From the NCBI GenBank assembly GCA_902629495.1, contig CACORA010000054.1:1-7069 (forward strand): a stretch of 7,069 bases of DNA, read 5' to 3'. This document shows, piece by piece, positions 1 to 6,433 of this stretch. A program made the position numbers and the translations under genes. The stretch's first letter is position 1. Each line of letters opens with the position of its first letter. Under the pieces are notes generated by a model. The model searched no databases. It was given only the letters and a program-made list of their open reading frames with translations, and was not told the origin of the DNA. Origin of the DNA: Planctomycetaceae bacterium. GTDB taxonomy: Bacteria; Planctomycetota; Planctomycetia; Pirellulales; UBA1268.

Positions 1-286
1 TCACATAGCCACCCAAGGGCAATACCCCGATTCCATATTCGGTCTCACCCCACCGGAAACTCATCAGTTTCATGCCACCGATATCAAAACCAAGATAGAA
101 CTTTTCACATTTCACACCACATGCTTTCGCTACAAGAAAGTGGCCTAACTCGTGAACAAAAATGACGAAGCCAAGACCTCCAGCAACCTGAAGGATCACC
201 CCCCAACTTGAGAGTTGAAGAATCCATGGAACCGCTGATTCTGCCGCAAACAAACACATCCCAAATATCATCAGACACATGTCCAC
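1..286 (-). CDS. rseP: Site-2 protease RseP, M50 family (N-terminal part, cut by window edge)
   Basis: This is the N-terminal ~95 residues of an RseP-type intramembrane zinc metalloprotease, which in studied bacteria cleaves membrane-anchored anti-sigma factors and remnant signal peptides within the inner membrane. The zinc motif HELGH is encoded at 154-140, inside a hydrophobic helix (VIFVHELGHFLVAK). It is followed by CGVKCEKFYLGFD and WGETEYGIGVLPLGGYV, the conserved region after the first helix; this wording is typical of planctomycete homologues as I remember them. The rest, including any PDZ domains and the second zinc-ligand region, lies beyond base 1. The start is GTG at 286, chosen because AGGAGG lies 7 bases upstream. 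ATG at 280 and ATG at 271 (TGATG overlap with the dxr stop) are in-frame alternatives. An extra hydrophobic stretch (LMIFGMCLFAA) precedes the helix carrying HELGH. It follows dxr and is presumably co-transcribed with it. Family identity is secure; the exact start is not. Confidence 0.93.
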   Translation of the reverse strand, partial: MDMCLMIFGMCLFAAESAVPWILQLSSWGVILQVAGGLGFVIFVHELGHFLVAKACGVKCEKFYLGFDIGGMKLMSFRWGETEYGIGVLPLGGYV

Positions 287-1467
287 TTCATAACCTCCTG
301 TCTGGCCCATTCATCAAGACGCTGAACTTCGTCAAGAGATGGACTTTGTGAAAAAGGATGCTCATCAAGCACCCTTCTACATATCGTAGTAATATCAGTG
401 AATCGTAATTCGCCATCAAGAAAACTCCGAACCGCTTCTTCATTTGCCGCATTAAGTACGGTACCACATGTACCTCCTCGTGTGGCCGCCTCGTGTCCAA
501 GATTAACTGCAGGAAACCGTTCTGGATCAGGAGGCTCAAAGTCCAGTGAAAAATGCTGTTTGAAATCCAGCTTCGGAGCAGGACACTCAAAACGTTCGGG
601 AAAAGCCAAGGCATATTGAATTGGAAGTCTCATGTCGGGAGGACTCAGTTGGGCAATCACCGATCCATCGGCATACTCAACCATGGAATGGACAATTGAT
701 TGAGGGTGAATCACAACATCAAGTTTGTTACCAGATAGTCCAAAGAGCCACCTTGCTTCAATCAACTCTAACGCTTTATTCATCATTGTTGCAGAATCGA
801 TTGTGATTTTTGGACCCATTGTCCAGGTAGGATGCTTGAGCGCCTCTTCGAGCGTGACCTCTCCCAATGTGTCAACCGGACGGCAACGAAACGGACCTCC
901 ACTCGCCGTGAGAACAATGCGAGAAACTTCAGAAGCATTGCCACATCGCAGGGCTTGATGAATCGCTGAGTGTTCACTGTCAACTGGGACAATTGTACCT
1001 CCAGACTTTTCCGCAAGTTGTGTCACCAATGGCCCAGCCGTAACAAGTGTTTCTTTATTCGCGAGGGCAACATTTTTTCCAACCTCAAGGGCTGCCCATG
1101 TACTTCGTAAGCCTGCAGATCCAACGATCGCGGAAACCACTCGGTCGATGTCCGGATGTTGTACAAGTTCGTCGAGTGATTCTGGCCCAATAGCTAACTG
1201 TGTTCCTGATGGTAACGAATGTGTATCAATGGAATGGCCTGCCTCTGGATCAATGACCACGACCCACTTTGGGTGGCATGCATGCGCTTGTTTGATTAAT
1301 TGCTCTACACTTCTGTGGGCCGCTAAGAGAAAAACTGCAAAACGTCCATGAGAAGATGCAATAACATCGAGTGTACTCGTACCAATACTCCCTGTTGAAC
1401 CAAGCACCGCTACATTGAGCGGTGGTCCGGATGGCGCACGATCAGAAGTAAGTGTTAATGGTGACAC
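271..1467 (-). CDS. dxr: 1-deoxy-D-xylulose 5-phosphate reductoisomerase (IspC)
   Basis: The enzyme converts 1-deoxy-D-xylulose 5-phosphate to 2-C-methyl-D-erythritol 4-phosphate with NADPH and a divalent metal, the committed step of the methylerythritol phosphate route to isoprenoids, in the cytoplasm. At 398 residues it has the usual full length. The NADPH-binding loop GSTGSIG is at residues 23-29, the active-site ANKE at 136-139, and the metal ligands D163 and E165 lie in VDSEHSAIHQ. The third ligand E234 lies in SATMMNKALELIEA, the substrate-loop HPQSIVHSM follows, and NAANEEAV sits in the C-terminal helical domain. The start is GTG at 1467, the only possible start codon after the in-frame stop upstream; no clear Shine-Dalgarno precedes it, and about 16 residues come before the Rossmann strand. 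Its end overlaps the start of rseP. The dxr-rseP pairing is widespread in bacteria. All catalytic residues I can check are present. Confidence 0.97.
   Translation of the reverse strand: MSPLTLTSDRAPSGPPLNVAVLGSTGSIGTSTLDVIASSHGRFAVFLLAAHRSVEQLIKQAHACHPKWVVVIDPEAGHSIDTHSLPSGTQLAIGPESLDELVQHPDIDRVVSAIVGSAGLRSTWAALEVGKNVALANKETLVTAGPLVTQLAEKSGGTIVPVDSEHSAIHQALRCGNASEVSRIVLTASGGPFRCRPVDTLGEVTLEEALKHPTWTMGPKITIDSATMMNKALELIEARWLFGLSGNKLDVVIHPQSIVHSMVEYADGSVIAQLSPPDMRLPIQYALAFPERFECPAPKLDFKQHFSLDFEPPDPERFPAVNLGHEAATRGGTCGTVLNAANEEAVRSFLDGELRFTDITTICRRVLDEHPFSQSPSLDEVQRLDEWARQEVMKWTCV
294..299 (-). promoter_or_regulatory. Strong Shine-Dalgarno site for rseP inside the end of dxr
   Basis: The minus strand reads AGGAGG here, within the last codons of dxr. 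It is 7 bases from GTG at 286 and 13 from ATG at 280, so it favours the GTG start. It is the only canonical strong ribosome binding site I see at a gene start in this window; dxr, ftsH and the methyltransferase have no clear one. Translation of rseP may therefore begin independently as well as by coupling to dxr. Confidence 0.6.
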
Positions 1468-1517
1468 GAGGGAAGCCGCGGCAAAAGCAGTGGCTCAACG
1501 GCAAAAGATGAAATGAC

Positions 1518-1526
1518 TGTTATAAT
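1518..1526 (+). promoter_or_regulatory. Extended -10 promoter element towards ftsH
   Basis: The bases TGTTATAAT match the extended -10 consensus TGnTATAAT perfectly. No convincing -35 lies 16-18 bases upstream, which extended -10 promoters can tolerate. Transcription would begin near 1533, giving an ftsH leader of about 157 bases. The element lies in the only gap between the divergent dxr and ftsH genes, which supports the assignment. Planctomycete promoter rules are less well defined than those of E. coli, so confidence is moderate. Confidence 0.45.
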
Positions 1527-1550
1527 AGGTGTGCTGATTTTATGCCTTAA
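1522..1550 (-). promoter_or_regulatory. Possible dxr promoter (weak)
   Basis: On the minus strand TATTAT (1527-1522, five of six matches to the -10 consensus) is preceded after 17 bases by TTAAGG (1550-1545, only three of six matches to the -35). A start near 1515 would give a leader of about 48 bases before dxr. It overlaps the plus-strand -10 described next, as expected for a compact divergent promoter, but the match is weak. Confidence 0.25.
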
Positions 1551-1609
1551 TGTATGAAACTTCCACACGAAGAAATTCAACCGGGCATTTGTCGTAGTCT
1601 TTTTTCCTG

Positions 1610-1640
1610 CGTAGGATGCTAGATCCGGACGTTGGCCAAC
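1610..1640 (+). promoter_or_regulatory. Inverted repeats in the presumed ftsH leader
   Basis: Two small symmetric elements sit side by side, 50-80 bases before the ftsH start. The first is a hairpin: GGAT (1614-1617) pairs with ATCC (1623-1626) around a 5-base loop, with outer CGT (1610-1612) and ACG (1629-1631) extending the stem across a small internal loop. The second is a perfect 10-base palindrome, GTTGGCCAAC, at 1631-1640. They could be an RNA structure or an operator site. No T-run follows, so it is not an intrinsic terminator. Short symmetric sequences of this size also arise by chance. Confidence 0.25.
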
Positions 1641-1689
1641 AACCCGCTCAAAATAAGCTTTCTTCTAGAACCGTTTCTCAGAGATCCTC

Positions 1690-3822
1690 ATGGTAAAAAA
1701 AAGCGATAATACAGGAAAACGAAGTGGCGATCGCCGATCATCAGTTGGAGGGTCCAATCTTGTTTGGTCACTCATCGCTGCAGCCGTTGCTGGTTTGTTT
1801 GTGGTGAGTCTGATTGGATCAACCGGAGACGTCGATCTTTCTTACAGTGATCTTGAAAAGCTCATCCGGGCGACGGGTCGAAGTGAAGCTGATCCAACCG
1901 CCTCTCCCCGGTTTATCGAAGTTCCTCGTGGAAGTGGTCGTAATCTCCAAGTTAACCGCTACAGTGATCTTCAAGACGTTGTGATTGGTGCTTTTGAAGT
2001 GTCTGGAACTGTTCGAGAACTCCCTTTATCCAGTCGTGATGAATCGGAGCCAGATGGTCCAGAACAACGCCTTACTCCGAAGAGTGACCTGCGACGTTTT
2101 CGAACTGCCAAATTACCGAGTGAAAACTCTGAGGGACAACTTTCCAAGCTCCTTGCAGAAAACGGAGTGCCTTTCAGCTATGAAGAACCACCAAGCCCAT
2201 GGCGAAGTTGGATGCCAATGCTCTTCATCACAGGTCTTTTTGGACTAATTTTTTGGCTTATGATTCGTCGGGTTGGCGGTGCTGGAAGTCCGATGGCTTT
2301 TGGTCGCAGTCGTGGAAAAATGTATGCCCAGGAAGATTTGGGGATAACATTTGATGACGTTGCTGGGATTGACGAAGCCGTCGAGGAACTCAGAGAAGTT
2401 GTTGAGTTCCTACGAAGCCCCGAAAAATATCAGGTCCTTGGTGGTCACATCCCAAAGGGTGTGTTACTGGTTGGCCCTCCAGGAACTGGAAAAACATTAT
2501 TAGCCAAAGCGATCGCCGGGGAGGCTGGTGTACCGTTTTTCGGTCTCTCTGGAAGTGACTTTGTTGAGATGTTTGTTGGCGTTGGTGCAGCTCGAGTACG
2601 AGATATGTTTCAACAGGCCGCTATTAAGTCACCCTGCATCATATTTATTGACGAGCTTGATGCACTTGGAAAAACTCGTGGGAGTGGTGTGGTAGGAGGG
2701 CATGATGAGCGCGAGCAAACATTGAATGCACTCCTCGTTGAAATGGATGGCTTTGGAAGTAATTCTGGTGTGATTGTGATTGCAGCTTCAAATAGACCGG
2801 AGACGCTCGATCCTGCTCTCCTCCGGCCTGGTCGTTTTGATCGCCATGTTCTCGTTGACCGGCCTGATGTTCGTGGAAGAGAAGCCATCCTTCGTGTTCA
2901 TGTAACCAATGTCAAACTCGATCCGAATGTGGATATTGCTCAAATTGCCAGAATTACATCTGGTTTTGTAGGAGCCGATCTTGCAAATCTCGTCAATGAG
3001 GCTGCCCTGCTGGCAGCTCGCAATAACAAATCAAGTGTTGGCATGGATGAATTCAATGAAGGAGTTGAGCGAGTCACCGCAGGACTCGAGAAGAAGAAGC
3101 GTGTGATCCACGAAGATGAGAAGAAGCGTGTTGCGTATCATGAAGCGGCTCATGCGCTTGTTGCTTTCTCACTCCCAAATACAGATCCCGTGCACAAGAT
3201 TTCTATTATTCCCAGGGGGCTTGCTGCTCTTGGTTATACGATGCAACGTGCTGAAGACGATCGCTACCTTCACACTCAATCTGAACTCGAAAGCCGTATT
3301 CAAGTTCTTCTTGCGGGAACGATTGCAGAAGAAATGATTTACGATGATGTCTCGACAGGTGCTCAAAATGACCTTGAACGGGTAAGTGAAATTGCCCGAT
3401 CTATGGTGATGGACTATGGAATGAGTCGCCTTGGTCGCGTGACGTATCGTGAAAACCCTCGCTCACCATTTCTTGTGGGATCATCCTCTGAGGTACAAAG
3501 CGCTCGTCCACATAGCGAGGAAACTGCTCGTGAAATCGACGAAGAAGTGAAGCGTATTGTCGACACTCTGATGAATCAGGTGCGTCGTATTCTTGAAGAA
3601 CGACGTACTGCTCTTGAAGCTATTACGAACCGGCTTATCGAAAGTGAAGTAATAGATGGCGATGAACTTAAGGAAATCATCGAGCCTTCGATCGGATCAC
3701 CACAAATTGTTCCTGGAACAACTGGGGAACGGCGCGCGGCACGATCAGCCCAAAATCAAAACGATGGAACCGAATCCTCATCTGTTCAAAATAAAAATGA
3801 TGCAGGCGGCGGGACCTCCTAA
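1690..3822 (+). CDS. ftsH: ATP-dependent zinc metalloprotease FtsH
   Basis: A membrane-anchored AAA+ protease that forms hexamers, extracts and degrades misfolded membrane proteins and, in studied bacteria, regulatory proteins. The 710 residues contain transmembrane helix 1 (about 24-42), a periplasmic region of about 130 residues rich in charged residues, and helix 2 (about 174-193). The AAA domain follows, with Walker A GPPGTGKT (262-269), pore loop MFVGVG, Walker [10 protein letters not shown] (D321, E322) and arginine fingers R379 and R382 in LRPGRFDR. The M41 peptidase domain has zinc motif HEAAH (484-488) and the third ligand D561 in STGAQNDLE. The common form of the zinc motif is HEAGH, so glycine is replaced by alanine; HEXXH itself is intact. 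AGTIAEE stands where many FtsH proteins have GGRAAE. A hydrophilic Ser/Asn/Gln/Gly-rich tail (about 675-710) ends the protein. The ATG at 1690 is followed by a positively charged N-terminus and has no clear Shine-Dalgarno. It is transcribed divergently from dxr. Planctomycetes often carry several FtsH paralogues, so its exact role is uncertain. Confidence 0.96.
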   Translation: MVKKSDNTGKRSGDRRSSVGGSNLVWSLIAAAVAGLFVVSLIGSTGDVDLSYSDLEKLIRATGRSEADPTASPRFIEVPRGSGRNLQVNRYSDLQDVVIGAFEVSGTVRELPLSSRDESEPDGPEQRLTPKSDLRRFRTAKLPSENSEGQLSKLLAENGVPFSYEEPPSPWRSWMPMLFITGLFGLIFWLMIRRVGGAGSPMAFGRSRGKMYAQEDLGITFDDVAGIDEAVEELREVVEFLRSPEKYQVLGGHIPKGVLLVGPPGTGKTLLAKAIAGEAGVPFFGLSGSDFVEMFVGVGAARVRDMFQQAAIKSPCIIFIDELDALGKTRGSGVVGGHDEREQTLNALLVEMDGFGSNSGVIVIAASNRPETLDPALLRPGRFDRHVLVDRPDVRGREAILRVHVTNVKLDPNVDIAQIARITSGFVGADLANLVNEAALLAARNNKSSVGMDEFNEGVERVTAGLEKKKRVIHEDEKKRVAYHEAAHALVAFSLPNTDPVHKISIIPRGLAALGYTMQRAEDDRYLHTQSELESRIQVLLAGTIAEEMIYDDVSTGAQNDLERVSEIARSMVMDYGMSRLGRVTYRENPRSPFLVGSSSEVQSARPHSEETAREIDEEVKRIVDTLMNQVRRILEERRTALEAITNRLIESEVIDGDELKEIIEPSIGSPQIVPGTTGERRAARSAQNQNDGTESSSVQNKNDAGGGTS

Positions 3823-3832
3823 GTCTCCCGCC
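3808..3832 (+). terminator. Stem-loop spanning the ftsH stop codon
   Basis: GGCGGGA (3808-3814) pairs perfectly with TCCCGCC (3826-3832) around an 11-base loop containing the ftsH stop codon TAA (3820-3822). The 7-bp GC-rich stem could end transcription or protect the 3' end of the ftsH mRNA. No run of T follows the stem, so it is not a canonical intrinsic terminator. Confidence 0.35.
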
Positions 3833-4053
3833 ATGACCAGCAAATGTGATATTTTCTCATGCGTTCAAAAGAATAGTATTGCAACATCATGATGACGGGC
3901 CCTCGCATTCATTACAATCGGCACAGTCAACGCAGATACGTCACCGTTGAACCAATACAAGACGAGTGTCGATGATGCTTTTAGGTTCTTCGTGGCCGGG
4001 GAACTGCTTTTTAAAAGGACATGCCGCCCACAGGGTGTGCATTGATCGAACTC

Positions 4054-4269
4054 ATGTGGAAAAGTTTTTTTCTCGCAGCAGGCATTTTCGCTTGTGTACT
4101 CGGCATAGAGTTACTTGTTATCGACTCTGCAACGATTCTCCCACTCAGTGGTAGAGGAAATGCTCTCGTCTTCATGGCTCCCGATTGGGCTCCCTGGACA
4201 CTTATTTCAGCAGGAGCTGTAACAATCCTTCACTTTGCAACATTGCCAAAATCCCTTATCAAGGAATAG
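4054..4269 (+). CDS. Small two-helix membrane protein of unknown function
   Basis: A 71-residue hydrophobic protein with no function I can assign. It starts MWKSFF and has a first transmembrane helix at about residues 4-23 (rich in Leu, Ala, Ile and Phe, with an acidic Glu19 inside). A short hydrophilic loop carries SGRGN, then comes the phrase APDWAPW at 42-48, and a second helix at about 48-64 runs into a basic tail, PKSLIKE. I have a general recollection of similar small proteins with a WxPW-like phrase in planctomycetes, but this is memory, not a search. The start at 4054 puts the hydrophobic helix directly at the N-terminus. An in-frame ATG at 4021 would add 11 residues; its upstream AAAAGGA is too close to be an ideal ribosome site. 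About 230 bases without a convincing gene separate it from ftsH, and the DCC-family gene starts 46 bases downstream. The coherent two-helix pattern argues for a real gene. Confidence 0.65.
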   Translation: MWKSFFLAAGIFACVLGIELLVIDSATILPLSGRGNALVFMAPDWAPWTLISAGAVTILHFATLPKSLIKE

Positions 4270-4282
4270 TTGATCAACGGTC

Positions 4283-4288
4283 TATAAT
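4283..4288 (+). promoter_or_regulatory. Possible -10 element for the DCC-family gene
   Basis: A perfect TATAAT lies in the 46-base gap between the small membrane protein and the DCC-family gene. It would give a leader of about 20 bases before the ATG at 4316. No good -35 or TGn extension is present, so it may be chance. If real, the DCC gene can be transcribed separately from its upstream neighbour. Confidence 0.3.
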
Positions 4289-4315
4289 GCTGGTAGAAAA
4301 AAGGTCATACCAGCC

Positions 4316-4744
4316 ATGATTGAGACAACGTTTCATCCGACACGAGATACCGTCTTATACGACGGACAATGTCGCTTTTGTAGAAGTCAAATTGCGATTC
4401 TCAAAGCACTCTCTGTAGGGCATCGTCTGGATTGTATCTCATTTCACACAGGAAAAGCGTCTGAGCTCTTTCCCGAAATCTCACACGACCAACTTATGCA
4501 GCAGATGTATGTGGTTGACCCACATGGACGCGCTCGAGGTGGTGCTGATGCTGTTCGCTATCTCTCCCGGCAGATCCCCTTACTGTGGCCACTCGCACTA
4601 CTTCTTCATATTCCAGGATCACTTCCTCTCTGGAAAAAACTCTATGCCTTTATCGCACGTTATCGGCTCTCCATTGCCGGATCCTGTAGTGATGGCGAAT
4701 GCCGACTACCGCCACATGACACATCTGATACACCAGCAGACTAA
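4316..4744 (+). CDS. DCC-family (DUF393) thiol-disulfide oxidoreductase-like protein
   Basis: A 142-residue protein of the DCC family (DUF393), named for the conserved Asp-Cys-Cys pattern YDGxCxxC, here YDGQCRFC at residues 15-22 with C19 and C22. The family is described as thioredoxin-like thiol-disulfide oxidoreductases on the strength of the CxxC, but substrates are mostly unknown. After the motif come a helix (RSQIAILKAL), the typical MYVVDPHGRARGGADAVRYL segment in which the protein is predicted to continue its thioredoxin-like fold, and a hydrophobic stretch (about 88-102, LLWPLALLLHIPGS) often seen in the family. A second cysteine pair (C124, C129) in SCSDGEC near the C-terminus may be a second redox or metal site. 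No signal peptide is visible, so it is probably cytoplasmic or membrane-associated. The start at 4316 puts the motif at the usual short distance from the N-terminus. It ends tail to tail with the methyltransferase gene, overlapping by 4 bases. Confidence 0.88.
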   Translation: MIETTFHPTRDTVLYDGQCRFCRSQIAILKALSVGHRLDCISFHTGKASELFPEISHDQLMQQMYVVDPHGRARGGADAVRYLSRQIPLLWPLALLLHIPGSLPLWKKLYAFIARYRLSIAGSCSDGECRLPPHDTSDTPAD

Positions 4745-5499
4745 TTTTTCAATTCTTTATCAGGAGTCTTTTTCTTGACCTGAAAAAAAAGCAGATGCTG
4801 CCATGGGAGTCGATCATACTCTCGAACGAGCGTAAAACCATTTGCCTGAAGTTCACGTTGAGCCTGCTTCTTTGTCATCTTATGCAGTGGCTTGATAGGA
4901 ACAGTTGGATCTTCAGCACGAAATTCGGCCAACACCAACTGGCCGGTCTCCGAAAGCGACTCCCGTATCTTCGTCAACATCTCAGTCGGATGTGAAAATT
5001 CATGATACACGTCTACACAGAGCACTAAATCAAGATTCTGCTTTGGAAGTCGAGGATCAACCACTGTACCAAGGACTGGCTTGATATTCACAAAGCCTAC
5101 AACACTTGCGCGCCCAGAAAGCATTTTGAGCATTGGAGGCTGAATATCAACAGCATACACCGTGCCTGTCGGACCAACTGCTCGTGCTAACTCAAGCGTA
5201 TAAAAACCATTTCCACACCCCATGTCACACACAGACTGCCCCTGCTTTATGTCCAGTGCTTCGAGCAACTGTCGACAGTCTTCCTCTCGTTGACGGCTTT
5301 CCCGCATTAACCATGGGGCACCAGAGTAATGCATCGTTTGGGCTATTTGCCGGCCCATGTAAAAAGGCTTAGGAGCCGGGATCTCCTGAGACCGATCAAT
5401 CTTGGAATCGATTGGCAGTGGTTTGGTGGGCAATTGAGCAACGCACGGAACAAACCATAGAGATACTACTGCGCCATAATAAAGAATGTGGTTCTTCAT
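4741..5499 (-). CDS. Class I SAM-dependent methyltransferase with an N-terminal signal peptide
   Basis: A 252-residue protein with a Rossmann-fold methyltransferase domain. SAM-binding motif I VCDMGCGNG is at 90-98, the acidic residue that should bind the ribose is D118 in VYAVDIQPPML, and motif IV/post-I follows in LDLVLCVDVYHEFSHP and GQLVLAEF. Before it lies a signal peptide: M1-K2, a hydrophobic core (about 5-18, ILYYGAVVSLWFVP) and a likely cleavage site after CVA (residue 21). A linker with YMGRQIAQTMHYSGAPWL follows, a phrase I remember from planctomycete homologues. The C-terminus (PIKPLHKMTKKQAQRELQ, then LPWQHLLFFQVKKK) is typical of this subgroup. The substrate is unknown. Start ATG at 5499 is 19 bases after the lpxI stop, without a Shine-Dalgarno, so it is probably the third gene of the lpxD-lpxI operon. 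Methyltransferases normally act in the cytoplasm, so export would be odd; the N-terminus might instead be a membrane anchor. Confidence 0.88.
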   Translation of the reverse strand: MKNHILYYGAVVSLWFVPCVAQLPTKPLPIDSKIDRSQEIPAPKPFYMGRQIAQTMHYSGAPWLMRESRQREEDCRQLLEALDIKQGQSVCDMGCGNGFYTLELARAVGPTGTVYAVDIQPPMLKMLSGRASVVGFVNIKPVLGTVVDPRLPKQNLDLVLCVDVYHEFSHPTEMLTKIRESLSETGQLVLAEFRAEDPTVPIKPLHKMTKKQAQRELQANGFTLVREYDRLPWQHLLFFQVKKKTPDKELKN

Positions 5500-5518
5500 A
5501 ATGATGAGTATATGCTAT

Positions 5519-6433
5519 TTAGGCTACATCTACTGAAGCATCGAACGAAGGATGACCTTCGTCGTCATAGTAGCACACAATGGAAATGCCACTTCGACGT
5601 GCAAAGCTAATCAATTCATCAACATCAACAAGTATTGTTTTTCCAGCTTCAACAGCCAAGACAGTTGCACCTGCTTCACGGAGCGACTGGATCGTGCCGA
5701 CTCCAATAGTTGGCATATCAAAGCGAAAATCCTGCTGTGGCTTTGCTACTTTGACCACCACCATACCGCCAGCCTCACAGAGCCGACCGGCTCGACGAAT
5801 ACACTCATCAGTGCCCTCAATAGCCTCCAGAGCCATTGGAGCCTTATTCTTCACAACAACAGTCTGACCAACATCAAGCTGTCCAAGTTTTTTTGCAAGC
5901 TGCCAACCAAATAGCACATCGGCTTCTTGCAGGCTCGTAAGAGGCCGACCAACAAGAACTCCTTCGGATGCAAGTAACTCAGGAGCAAGATCTGTAGCAG
6001 GAACCATTCTGACCCCAGCGCCATCAAATGCATTGGTTATAGCACCTAACAGTGAGTCATCTCTGTTATCACTTTTACGAGATATGAAGTGTGGCCAAAA
6101 TGTTTTCAGTCCAACCCAATCTGGAAAGTGCCGTATCCATGCATGTCTTCCAAAGAGTTTTGACTTGTGCACTTTGCCGGCCATTGTGGCCCGATCACAG
6201 TTTGTTCGCCTAAAAAAATCAATTGCTTTCCCAATTTCAGCAACACCAACGAATCCATGATAATCGGCAACATCTTGTAGCATTGCATTCGCATGGTGAC
6301 GAATGGAGAGAATCGCAGTTTTTCCACCGCGTCTGTGAACAGCTTCTGCCACTGCGACTGGAAAACGACCCCACCCAGCAAGAATGCCTACCGTCTCTCC
6401 ATCAAGAAGATTATGGTGCTCGACCACTGTCAT
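5519..6433 (-). CDS. lpxI: UDP-2,3-diacylglucosamine diphosphatase LpxI (DUF1009)
   Basis: LpxI hydrolyses UDP-2,3-diacylglucosamine to lipid X and UMP in lipid A synthesis, replacing the unrelated LpxH in many bacteria. At 304 residues it is slightly longer than the roughly 280 of studied examples. The N-terminal domain begins with VGILAGWGRFPVAVAEA (15-31), a variant of the usual GGGxLP loop. The C-terminal domain has the family's catalytic signature: VVVKNKAPMALEAIEGTDE (E206, D209, E210), then KPQQDFRFDMPTIG with D235 and D239, one of which should match the metal-binding aspartate known from Caulobacter LpxI. It acts at the cytoplasmic face of the inner membrane. The ATG at 6433 overlaps the lpxD stop as ATGA, so translation is probably coupled. 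An extra ~10 residues precede the first strand. The methyltransferase follows 19 bases downstream. The pairing with lpxD strongly supports the assignment. Confidence 0.93.
   Translation of the reverse strand: MTVVEHHNLLDGETVGILAGWGRFPVAVAEAVHRRGGKTAILSIRHHANAMLQDVADYHGFVGVAEIGKAIDFFRRTNCDRATMAGKVHKSKLFGRHAWIRHFPDWVGLKTFWPHFISRKSDNRDDSLLGAITNAFDGAGVRMVPATDLAPELLASEGVLVGRPLTSLQEADVLFGWQLAKKLGQLDVGQTVVVKNKAPMALEAIEGTDECIRRAGRLCEAGGMVVVKVAKPQQDFRFDMPTIGVGTIQSLREAGATVLAVEAGKTILVDVDELISFARRSGISIVCYYDDEGHPSFDASVDVA

Noticed and set aside
1694..1702. A8 run right after the ftsH start codon as a possible slippage or phase-variation tract.
   Set aside because: It encodes Lys-Lys in a normally basic FtsH N-terminus and is too short to argue for slippage without population data.
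3887..3943. Short minus-strand cysteine-rich reading frame (RICVDCADCNECEGPSS) between ftsH and the small membrane protein.
   Set aside because: Only 17 codons between two stops, without a start codon or ribosome site; four cysteines look striking but the stretch is too short to support a gene.
3947..3976. Possible promoter TTGAAC - 18 bases - GATGAT upstream of the small membrane protein.
   Set aside because: Only four of six matches in each box; such matches are common by chance.
3966..4154. Plus-strand reading frame of 62 codons overlapping the small membrane protein.
   Set aside because: Its translation lacks any coherent pattern, whereas the overlapping frame gives a clean two-helix membrane protein.
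4760..4783. Hairpin (TCAG/CTGA with GTC/GAC) next to an A8 run near the end of the methyltransferase gene.
   Set aside because: On either strand the homopolymer lies on the wrong side for an intrinsic terminator (A-run after the stem on plus, T-run before the stem on minus), and the region is coding.
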